NCBI GenBank assembly: GCA_050943255.1
Contig: JBMNOV010000071.1
Span: 1-7,932, forward strand
Reading direction: 5' to 3'
Origin: UBA4844 sp050943255
GTDB lineage: Bacteria; Bacillota; Syntrophomonadia; Syntrophomonadales; Syntrophomonadaceae
DNA: 7,932 bases
A program made the translations under genes and the position numbers. Numbering within the stretch: position 1 is the stretch's first letter; the number at the start of each line of letters is the position of its first letter. Under the pieces are notes generated by a model. It worked only from the letters and a program-made list of their open reading frames with translations, had not been told where the DNA came from and ran no database searches. Shown piece by piece: positions 1-6,049 of the stretch.

Positions 1-167
1 CATACTATTTCGTGTTATTACAACATTTTTTATGCTTACTATACGTTTTCCAAAAATACCAGTTTATTCAGAAGTAATAATGATTTAAAATTAATATGTA
101 TTTGTCAACTTTTTTTCTCATTTTGAGATTTATGTCTTTTTGATTTCAACTAAGGAGGCCATTTTGG

Positions 168-986
168 GTGAGTAATGATACAACAAGTCAGGTGATCGTT
201 GTTACCTCCGGAAAAGGAGGAGTTGGTAAAACTACAACTGTGGCCAATGTTGCTAGTTCTTTGGCCAGGCTAGGCCACAAAGTAGTGGTGATAGATCTTG
301 ACATAGGCCTGAAAAAACTCGACCTTATTCTTGGACTGGAAAACCGGGTTATTTATGATATAGTTCAGGTAATCGAAGGTGAATGTACTATAAAACAAGC
401 TTTAGTTAAGGATAAGCGTTTCCCCGATTTGTATATGCTGCCTGCAGCGCAAACCCGCAACAAAGATGACATAGTGCCGGAACAGGTAAAGGATCTCTGT
501 GACCAGTTAAGGGCTCAATTTGAATACATATTTATTGACTGTCCAGCAGGAATCGAGCAGGGATTTAGAAATGCTATAGCTGCAGCAGATAGGGCTATAG
601 TTGTTACCAACCCGGAAGTATCAGCCGTTCGTGATGCTGACCGGATTATTGGTATGCTGGAATCAGCTAATTTTAAGGATATAAAGCTGGTAGTAAACAG
701 AATAAGAAATGATATGGTAAAAAGCGGAGATATGCTAAGTATTGAAGATTTGATGGAACACTTATATATTGAGCTTTTGGGGATAGTCCCCGAAGATAAA
801 AATGTTGTTATCTCTACTAACAAAGGAGAACCTATTATTCTTAATGAACGATCTCAGGCTGCGACTGCATTTAACAATATTGCTAAACGCATAAAGGGTG
901 AAAAAGTTGATTTTCCATCATTCGAAGATGTTTCATTTTGGAGCCGGATTAAAAGTCTCGGGCGTAATTTTTTCCCTGGTAAATAG
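168..986 (+). CDS. minD: Septum site-determining protein MinD (ATPase)
   Basis: Membrane-associated P-loop ATPase of division-site placement. ATP-bound MinD dimerises on the membrane, recruits the FtsZ inhibitor MinC and is released by MinE. The 272-residue product has the deviant Walker A motif GKGGVGKTT at residues 15-23 (signature lysine K16, P-loop lysine K21), the switch I segment DLDIGL at 43-48 with D43 and D45, and the Walker B-like FIDCPAGIEQGF from about 122, with D124. The last 20 residues (FWSRIKSLGRNFF, about 257-269) form the amphipathic membrane-targeting helix typical of MinD. Start is GTG at 168, preceded by AAGGAGG at 152-158 with nine bases between; no upstream ATG competes. 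First gene of a minD-minE-minC run, with minE 14 bases downstream. The 167 bases upstream are AT-rich and contain a TTGTCA at 102-107 but no convincing -10 partner, so the promoter is unresolved. The identification is firm. Confidence 0.97.
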   Translation: MSNDTTSQVIVVTSGKGGVGKTTTVANVASSLARLGHKVVVIDLDIGLKKLDLILGLENRVIYDIVQVIEGECTIKQALVKDKRFPDLYMLPAAQTRNKDDIVPEQVKDLCDQLRAQFEYIFIDCPAGIEQGFRNAIAAADRAIVVTNPEVSAVRDADRIIGMLESANFKDIKLVVNRIRNDMVKSGDMLSIEDLMEHLYIELLGIVPEDKNVVISTNKGEPIILNERSQAATAFNNIAKRIKGEKVDFPSFEDVSFWSRIKSLGRNFFPGK

Positions 987-1000
987 AAGGGGGTTTATTT

Positions 1001-1249
1001 ATGCTGGATTTTTTAAAAAAAGTTTTTAACAACGATAATTCTAGTAAAAACCAAGCTAATAACCGTTTAAGGCTGGTTTTAACTCATGATCGTTTAGGAA
1101 CTTCGCCTGAGTTAATGGAAACTATGAAAGAAGAAATTATTGAGGTTATTGCTAAACATATTGAAATCGAGGGGATTCCTGAAGTTAAAATTATAACTGA
1201 AGGAAGACATGCAGCTCTAGATATAAGCATACCCCTAAAAGGCAGGTAG
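1001..1249 (+). CDS. minE: Cell division topological specificity factor MinE
   Basis: MinE stimulates MinD ATPase activity, displaces MinC from MinD and so confines the division inhibitor away from midcell. The 82-residue product is close to the usual family length (E. coli MinE has 88). Residues 2-9 (LDFLKKVF) form the short amphipathic membrane-binding segment. NRLRLVLTHDR at 21-31 is the conserved anti-MinCD contact region. The remainder (about 35-80, including IEGIPEVKI and ALDISIPLK) matches the dimerising topological-specificity domain. ATG start with AAGGGGGT at 987-994 and a six-base spacer. It lies between minD and minC with short gaps (14 and 9 bases), indicating one transcript. The presence of MinE suggests pole-to-pole oscillation rather than the static DivIVA-anchored Bacillus arrangement; that is inferred from the family, not visible here. 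Confidence 0.96.
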   Translation: MLDFLKKVFNNDNSSKNQANNRLRLVLTHDRLGTSPELMETMKEEIIEVIAKHIEIEGIPEVKIITEGRHAALDISIPLKGR

Positions 1250-1258
1250 AATTTACTA

Positions 1259-1921
1259 ATGCTTAAAGTAAAAGGTATTAATGACAGCTTAGTTATGGTT
1301 TTTGAAAAAGGAAGCTTTGCCGAATACCTTAAGCTGATAGAAGAAAAAGTAATAGCTAATAAGCAGCTATTTAGCGGTTCCCGCGTTATTTTTCAAGGTG
1401 AAGGTTTGAAATCATTATCACATGATGAGCTGATGGAATTACAGAAGCTATGTCTGGATAATGGTATGATTCTTAATAATACTGATGCAACAAACGCTTC
1501 GCCTAAAAAGCCACCCCAGCCTAATAAACCAGATGTTGCTATTCCTAATGATAATAATAATTTAATTATCCAAAAAAACCTTCGAAGCGGTCAGAAGGTT
1601 CATTCGGAAGGGTCAGTGGTAATTTGGGGTGATGTCCATGAAAGTGCGGAAATAACTGCAGCCGGCGATATAATTGTGTTAGGAAAACTAGCTGGTATAG
1701 CTCATGCGGGATACTACGGTAATGAAGAAGGTATTGTATTTGCTCTTAATTTGGTTCCCAGCCAAATTCGTATTGGTAACGTGATCTCACGAGCCAGCGA
1801 TGATCAGGGAAAAAGGCCATATCCTGAAATTGCTTTTTTGGAAGAAGGTAATATTTGTGTACAAGAATATAATCCATCTTTAGTATCTCACCGAAAGGCT
1901 TCAAGCAAAGTCCTTTCGTAA
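1259..1921 (+). CDS. minC: Septum site-determining protein MinC (FtsZ inhibitor)
   Basis: MinC blocks FtsZ polymerisation wherever MinD carries it on the membrane. The 220-residue protein shows the normal two-domain plan. The N-terminal FtsZ-inhibiting domain spans about 1-75. A proline- and asparagine-rich linker follows at about 78-103 (KKPPQPNKP and a run of N). The C-terminal right-handed beta-helix covers about 105-200 and begins with the MinD-binding RSGQ motif at 109-112. It continues with the repeated glycines of GDVHESAEI and LGKLAGIAHAG, and the typical PSQIRIG near 167-173. ATG start nine bases after the minE stop, with only a weak AGGT-like site inside the end of minE, so translation is probably coupled to minE. 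The usual order is minC before minD; here minC is last. About 20 residues (201-220) extend beyond the expected end of the beta-helix and are not recognised. Confidence 0.94.
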   Translation: MLKVKGINDSLVMVFEKGSFAEYLKLIEEKVIANKQLFSGSRVIFQGEGLKSLSHDELMELQKLCLDNGMILNNTDATNASPKKPPQPNKPDVAIPNDNNNLIIQKNLRSGQKVHSEGSVVIWGDVHESAEITAAGDIIVLGKLAGIAHAGYYGNEEGIVFALNLVPSQIRIGNVISRASDDQGKRPYPEIAFLEEGNICVQEYNPSLVSHRKASSKVLS

Positions 1922-1999
1922 CCCTTTTATAGAAAATTACACCAATTATTATAATTACCAATACTACTAAGTCTTTTTGGAAACAAGTATAACCTTTAC

Positions 2000-2006
2000 A
2001 GGGGGA
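2000..2006 (+). promoter_or_regulatory. Ribosome binding site fixing the cyclase start
   Basis: AGGGGGA lies six bases before a GTG at 2013. The only in-frame start further upstream, a TTG at 1977, has no Shine-Dalgarno sequence and would add 12 residues that include this site. The GTG at 2013 is therefore the better start. Confidence 0.75.
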
Positions 2007-2012
2007 TATATA

Positions 2013-3920
2013 GTGCTTTCTAATAAGTTCCCGGATAAATTTAGTTTTCATTCAACTATTTCCACGGTTACACAACAGCGTCTTTTCATCCCTATAATCC
2101 TTTTACTTTTTATTCAACTATTAGTGAGTATCGGTCTATTCACCCGGTTAGAAATGAAAATATATGACTACTGGTTTCGTTTAAGCGGAGTTGAAAACCC
2201 AGGTGAAGAGGTCATTGTTATCGCAATTGATGACTATTCAATTGAAGAAATCGGCCCATTAGCCTGGCCTCGCTCGGTTCATGCCGGTTTATTGGATAAA
2301 CTGAGTCAAGCTCGAATAGTAACCTTTGATATTACTTTCCCCTCTGCCAAGAATCAGGCCGAAGATGAAGCATTTGCGCAAGCGATAGAACATCATGGCA
2401 GGGTGGTCCTGCCTTTTGAATTTGGTTTTGAAACTGCTGAAGATGGGGAGAAGGTACAGTTTATAAGATTTCCTCATGAAATGTTTATGATGTATGCATC
2501 TGGTATCGGTTTTGTAAACACTCCCACTGACATTGATCAAGTTGTACGCCGAACTACCCTGATAGATGTTAATACTTATGATTTCCCCATCCCTTCACTT
2601 GACCTGGCTACTTACCTTGCAGCCCATAATCTAACTGTAGAAGATTTACAGGTAATTCCCGGTTACTTATGCATTAGGGATTATCATATACCTATTGATC
2701 AAGAGAATAAAGCTTTACCAACTTTTTGGGGACCACGAGAAACCTTTAAATATATTAGTTATGTCGATGTTCTTAATGGGAAAATATCCCCAGATTATTT
2801 CCAAAATAAAATAGTAATTATCGGCTCGGTTACCCAGACTGAACATGATGTATTTGCTACTCCCTATACTACAAGTAATATGGTTAAGCACGGGTCCCCG
2901 GAGACTCCAGGTGTTGAAATCCATGCTGCAATAACACAGAGTCTTTTATCCAATCGATGGTACCAACCAGTAAAGCCTGCGATTAATTTCTTATTCCTGC
3001 TCTTCAGTGGAATATTTACCACTTTAATGGTAAGCAGGCGTGGGCCTTGGAAAGGTTTGTTAGGAAGCATATTTGTAATAATTTTAGATATTGCTTTAGT
3101 ATTCGGAATATGGCATTACCATTGGTGGCTCAACCTGGCTGCTCCACTTGTTCTCGTTTTTTTAACTTATGTTGTTGTTACTGCTACCGACTTTATTCAG
3201 GCAGAGATGGAAAGGCGTAAGACCCGGGCAGTATTTTCCCGCTATGTTTCTCCCGATATCGTGGAAGAATTAATGAAAAACCCGGATAGCGTGGAACTAG
3301 GCGGGACCAAAAAGATTGTAACTATAATGTTTGCTGATATTCGTGGATTTACTGCTTACAGTGAAAATAAAGATCCGGTAGATGTGATCAACCGTCTTAA
3401 TGAATACCTTACCGTAATGACCCGTACCATTCAGAAATATGGAGGTACCTTGGATAAATATTTGGGAGATGGCTTAATGGCCTTTTTTGGTGCCCCTGTA
3501 GATTATGAAGACCATGCCCAAAGAGCTATTAATGCAGCTGCTGGGATTCAAGATGAAATTAATAAACTTAATAAGATATGGGAGGAAAAGGATGGCTCCC
3601 CCCCCCTGTTGGTAGCTGTTGGTATTAATACTGGTCCGGCAGTTGTGGGTAATGTCGGGAGTCCTGAACGTATGGATTATACTCTTATTGGAGAAGATGT
3701 AAACCTGGCTTCCCGTACAGAAGCTTTAACTAAGCTTTTTGAGACCCTTATCCTAGTTTCAGAACGCACCTATAATGTTTTACCAGAAGGAGAAGTCAAG
3801 AATTCCCTCTATTATGTGGGAGAAGAATTAGTTAAGGGCTTTACCCACCCTATAAAAGTCTACTCCTTGTCCGGCCTGAACCTACATTTTGAAAAATCAC
3901 AAGATAAAGGTTTTAAGTAA
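2013..3920 (+). CDS. CHASE2-domain class III adenylate/guanylate cyclase
   Basis: Membrane-bound sensor that makes a cyclic nucleotide, probably cAMP. The 635-residue protein (from GTG 2013) has one transmembrane helix at about 24-44. An extracytoplasmic CHASE2 sensor follows at about 48-315 (VIVIAIDDYSIEEIG and DYFQNKIVIIGS are typical). Three helices lie at about 323-341, 348-368 and 371-392, then a cytoplasmic cyclase domain at about 430-620. Metal-binding aspartates are D442 (FADIRGF) and D486 (KYLGDG). K482 and T557 (DYTLIG) fit ATP selection. N564 and R568 (VNLASR) are the transition-state residues. All are present, so it should be active as a homodimer. It starts 91 bases after minC on the same strand with no terminator between, so co-transcription is possible. 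A TATAAT at 1950-1955 lacks a good -35. A nine-C run at 3598-3606 lies in the catalytic domain. The ligand sensed by CHASE2 is unknown. Confidence 0.93.
   Translation: MLSNKFPDKFSFHSTISTVTQQRLFIPIILLLFIQLLVSIGLFTRLEMKIYDYWFRLSGVENPGEEVIVIAIDDYSIEEIGPLAWPRSVHAGLLDKLSQARIVTFDITFPSAKNQAEDEAFAQAIEHHGRVVLPFEFGFETAEDGEKVQFIRFPHEMFMMYASGIGFVNTPTDIDQVVRRTTLIDVNTYDFPIPSLDLATYLAAHNLTVEDLQVIPGYLCIRDYHIPIDQENKALPTFWGPRETFKYISYVDVLNGKISPDYFQNKIVIIGSVTQTEHDVFATPYTTSNMVKHGSPETPGVEIHAAITQSLLSNRWYQPVKPAINFLFLLFSGIFTTLMVSRRGPWKGLLGSIFVIILDIALVFGIWHYHWWLNLAAPLVLVFLTYVVVTATDFIQAEMERRKTRAVFSRYVSPDIVEELMKNPDSVELGGTKKIVTIMFADIRGFTAYSENKDPVDVINRLNEYLTVMTRTIQKYGGTLDKYLGDGLMAFFGAPVDYEDHAQRAINAAAGIQDEINKLNKIWEEKDGSPPLLVAVGINTGPAVVGNVGSPERMDYTLIGEDVNLASRTEALTKLFETLILVSERTYNVLPEGEVKNSLYYVGEELVKGFTHPIKVYSLSGLNLHFEKSQDKGFK
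3598..3606 (+). repeat. C9 homopolymer inside the cyclase catalytic domain
   Basis: Nine consecutive C residues encode the end of Ser529 and Pro530-Pro531, in a loop before the strand VAVGINTG. It stands out in AT-rich DNA. With ten C the frame meets TAA at 3626-3628 (window numbering); with eight C it meets TAG at 3613-3615. Either change would remove N564 and R568 and inactivate the enzyme. Confidence 0.9.
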
Positions 3921-3935
3921 ACGGGAACATAATTA

Positions 3936-3964
3936 CTGACTTATTAGAGCACATATCTTATAAT
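3936..3964 (+). promoter_or_regulatory. Putative sigma-A promoter for the small membrane protein
   Basis: A perfect TATAAT at 3959-3964 has CTGACT (four of six matches to TTGACA) 17 bases upstream at 3936-3941. It lies 64 bases before the start codon of the next gene in the gap after the cyclase, so that gene can plausibly be expressed independently. In AT-rich DNA a TATAAT alone is weak evidence. Confidence 0.4.
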
Positions 3965-3998
3965 TAGTTGAATCTTAAGGAAAGATTAAATATAAGAT
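3955..3998. repeat. Nested AT-rich inverted repeat
   Basis: The outer arms are ATCTTATA (3955-3962) and TATAAGAT (3991-3998). The inner arms are AATCTT (3971-3976) and AAGATT (3982-3987). The outer left arm overlaps the putative -10 box and the structure ends 16 bases before the ribosome binding site of the 4028 gene. It could be a repressor operator or a weak leader hairpin. It lacks the GC-rich stem and T-run of a terminator. Confidence 0.45.
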
Positions 3999-4027
3999 TA
4001 CAGGATAAATTAACGGAGGAATAAATA

Positions 4028-4375
4028 ATGGTCGGAAAACAGGTTTTTAGAAAAATTGCTATTAATGCTATAAAAAATATAATCATTTTCGGGGCTATCG
4101 CTTATGCAATCATGTTAATCTTAGAGCGGTGGCGAACGCTAGCTATTATCCTAGGTGTTATATATGCAATAATAGTATTTATTAGCCTGATAACTGCTTT
4201 TTTGTCATTCAACACTGGGATGTCGTCAATCACTTTAGCTATCCAGGAAAAGAAAAAGGGGAATATTGATGTTTTTCAAAATTATTGTTGGCTATGGGCT
4301 GGCTCCGCAATACGTATAGTCGAAGAAACAATTTACCTTTTATTTGCTTTTAATCTATATAGGGCCCTTCTTTAA
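4028..4375 (+). CDS. Small hydrophobic membrane protein of unknown function
   Basis: A 115-residue protein with a basic N-terminus (MVGKQVFRK). Transmembrane helices are likely at about 16-32 and 37-60. A charged cytoplasmic or external loop spans about 70-80 (QEKKKGN), and a third hydrophobic stretch runs from about 99 to 113 and may be a membrane helix. No family, catalytic motif or metal ligand is recognised. The ORF is credible because of its ATG with GGAGGA at 4015-4020 seven bases upstream, its consistent hydrophobic pattern, and a candidate promoter in front and a hairpin terminator behind. It lies 107 bases after the cyclase on the same strand and converges with the radical SAM gene. 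Co-expression with the cyclase is possible but not shown. No function is proposed. Confidence 0.75.
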   Translation: MVGKQVFRKIAINAIKNIIIFGAIAYAIMLILERWRTLAIILGVIYAIIVFISLITAFLSFNTGMSSITLAIQEKKKGNIDVFQNYCWLWAGSAIRIVEETIYLLFAFNLYRALL

Positions 4376-4407
4376 AATACACTGTATTATTAATAGGGAT
4401 AAAACAG

Positions 4408-4447
4408 TTATGTGAACCAGAGGTGGGCATCCTTCTGGTTCACATAA
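4408..4447. terminator. Bidirectional hairpin terminator between convergent genes
   Basis: A perfect 14-bp stem, TTATGTGAACCAGA (4408-4421) with TCTGGTTCACATAA (4434-4447), encloses a 12-base loop in which GG and CC can add two more pairs. It begins 33 bases after the stop of the plus-strand membrane protein and lies 24 bases beyond the stop of the minus-strand radical SAM gene. Downstream sequence is T-rich on both strands but without a long uninterrupted T-run, so the efficiency is uncertain. Confidence 0.75.
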
Positions 4448-4470
4448 TTATGTCTTAATATTTTGTTTCC

Positions 4471-5856
4471 CTATATAACTTTTTTGCATTTTTCGCTGAT
4501 TTTATAATGTAATGATTCCTGCCAAAGCCTATCTGCAACAGGTGCCCAATTATCAGCTGCTTCCTTGCATTTTCTGCAAAGTTCGTGTACATCTTCAGGG
4601 TTTTCTAGATCGGTTGATTTCGCTCCTGATTTATCAACCATTTCTGCTAAACTGCCATTATTATCAAGTAATGGACAGGGACGTAAATGGTTATCATTAA
4701 ATGGCTGGTTATAGTGATACTGCATAAACAGCGGCGATCTCAGAGCATCAAGTAAGGTTTTTTCGTAAATGTTGCTATCTGAATAATGAATAAATGCGCA
4801 AGGTTCAATATCACCATTGGCATTAATATGCAAGTAACGACGTCCGCCAGCAATACATCCCAGAGAATATTCACCATCATTCCAAAAATCCATAATAAAA
4901 ATCGGTTTAGTTTTGCGGAAAGAACGAACTTGATGATACATAAATTCTCGCTGCTCGGCAGTAGCTATTAATTCTGAAACAGCGTGAGCTCCAACCGGGA
5001 TATAAGTAAAAAACCACGCAAATTTGGCACCTTTTTCGATCATATCATCAATGTATTCTTCGCTGCCTATAATTTCAGCATTTTGACGGGTATAACAACA
5101 GGATATACCAAAAGGTAATTTCTTTTTCTTAAGAATTTCCATTGCTTTTACTACTGCCTGGTAGGTTCCATGACCTCGCCGGGCATCAGTTTCTTCCGCG
5201 AAACCCTCTACACTAATAGCCGGTGCAAAATTTCTTACCCGTAGCATATCATCGGCGAACTTTTCATCAATTAATGTCCCGTTGGTAAATGCCAAAAAGG
5301 CACAGTCATTATGCGTCTCACATAATTTTATTATGTCATATTTTCGTACTAACGGTTCCCCACCCGAGTAGATATAGAAAAATACACCTAATTCTTTACC
5401 TTGCTTTATAATACTATCCAATGTATTGTAATCCATATTAAGCCTGTTACCATACTCAGCTGCCCAGCACCCAACACAATGCAAATTACAAGCTGATGTT
5501 GGGTCAAGTAAAATCGCCCAGGGAATATTACATCCGTACTTCTCCATAGCTTTGTCCTGGCGCTTGGTTCCAATTACCGTTGCATTAACTAAAAAATTTT
5601 CAAATGCCTTCCTTCGTACTCCATCATCGATATCCGTCCATAGGCTTTTCATAAGCTTATACCAATTATTATCCTGGTCTCCGAGCGCATTTTTAACCTT
5701 TCGTGCCTGTGGTGCTACATGTTTGTCATCTCTATCAGCCTTAATAACCCAATCCATTAGTCGGGGGATATTCTTATCTGGATCAGAATCCAGATAAGCT
5801 AGTGCTTTTTTCAGTCCTAAAACTTGCACGGTTTCTACCATACTCTTTTCACTCAT
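4471..5856 (-). CDS. Radical SAM protein with SPASM-like C-terminal cysteines
   Basis: A 461-residue enzyme predicted to cleave S-adenosylmethionine at a [4Fe-4S] cluster and start radical chemistry; the substrate is unknown. After an N-terminal helical region of about 105 residues comes the core. The cluster motif is C123-x3-C127-x2-C130 (SACNLHCVGC), the SAM-binding GGEP is at 165-168, and later strands include AISVEG at 213-218. A SPASM-like auxiliary-cluster region follows: C334 and C353 in the pattern Cx18C with NANGDIEPC, then C394 and the C427-x2-C430 pair. These suggest at least one extra Fe-S cluster. ATG start with AAGGAGGG at 5863-5870 (minus strand) and a six-base spacer. On the minus strand a TATAAT at 5894-5899 may be its -10 box. 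It is divergent from a degenerate paralogue at 6050-7129. SPASM enzymes often modify peptides or enzymes, but no precursor peptide gene is visible here. Confidence 0.92.
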   Translation of the reverse strand: MSEKSMVETVQVLGLKKALAYLDSDPDKNIPRLMDWVIKADRDDKHVAPQARKVKNALGDQDNNWYKLMKSLWTDIDDGVRRKAFENFLVNATVIGTKRQDKAMEKYGCNIPWAILLDPTSACNLHCVGCWAAEYGNRLNMDYNTLDSIIKQGKELGVFFYIYSGGEPLVRKYDIIKLCETHNDCAFLAFTNGTLIDEKFADDMLRVRNFAPAISVEGFAEETDARRGHGTYQAVVKAMEILKKKKLPFGISCCYTRQNAEIIGSEEYIDDMIEKGAKFAWFFTYIPVGAHAVSELIATAEQREFMYHQVRSFRKTKPIFIMDFWNDGEYSLGCIAGGRRYLHINANGDIEPCAFIHYSDSNIYEKTLLDALRSPLFMQYHYNQPFNDNHLRPCPLLDNNGSLAEMVDKSGAKSTDLENPEDVHELCRKCKEAADNWAPVADRLWQESLHYKISEKCKKVI

Positions 5857-5952
5857 GCGAAACCCTCCTTTTATAGAATATTATTTACTTTTGATTATAA
5901 AAAAATTTACAGGGGCATTCATTAGACAAAAAAACAGAGCGTCCAAAAAAAA

Positions 5953-6000
5953 GACACTTGTAATTAGATGTCATACTTTTTGACATTTTCCCAATATGTC
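5953..6000. promoter_or_regulatory. Candidate operator: tandem GACA/TGTC half-site pairs
   Basis: Two similar units lie in the divergent promoter region: GACA-N12-TGTC at 5953-5972 and GACA-N11-TGTC at 5982-6000. A further GACA is at 5925-5928. Like half-sites recur every 28-29 bases. The centre pair also forms a perfect inverted repeat, ATGTCA-N7-TGACAT (5968-5986). The second unit overlaps the -35 box of the 6050 gene and reaches into its spacer, as expected for a repressor site. The TetR-family product of 7148-7675 is the obvious candidate binder; that is inference from proximity only. No similar site is seen upstream of that regulator itself. Confidence 0.45.
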
Positions 6001-6009
6001 TATTGTTAT
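5980..6009 (+). promoter_or_regulatory. Putative sigma-A promoter of the radical SAM pseudoenzyme gene
   Basis: A perfect TTGACA at 5980-5985 is followed after 18 bases by TGTTAT at 6004-6009 (four of six matches to TATAAT). It sits about 40 bases before the start codon of the downstream gene, with the ribosome binding site AAGGTGGG at 6036-6043. The -35 box contains one of the GACA half-sites of the candidate operator. Confidence 0.55.
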
Positions 6010-6049
6010 CAGTTAGTAAAAAAGGATATATTAAAAAGGTGGGTGAAAG

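Noticed and set aside
116..128. TCTCA-TTT-TGAGA hairpin before minD as a terminator of an upstream gene
   Set aside because: A five-bp AT-rich stem with a short loop is too weak, and the following T-run is interrupted.
515..823. Minus-strand open frame inside minD, and similar antisense frames inside the cyclase, minC, radical SAM and TetR genes
   Set aside because: They lie opposite well-supported genes, have no recognisable domains and no clear ribosome binding sites.
1950..1955. TATAAT between minC and the cyclase as a promoter
   Set aside because: The position 17 bases upstream matches TTGACA at only two of six bases. A TATAAT alone is expected by chance in such AT-rich DNA.
1977..2012. 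TTG start that would lengthen the cyclase by 12 residues
   Set aside because: It has no Shine-Dalgarno sequence, and the added stretch contains the strong AGGGGGA that serves the GTG at 2013.
4411..4418. TGTGAACC in the terminator stem as a copy of the GTGAACCACT repeat at the right edge
   Set aside because: The match is only seven to eight bases, and the surroundings differ. The stem is fully explained by its own inverted partner.
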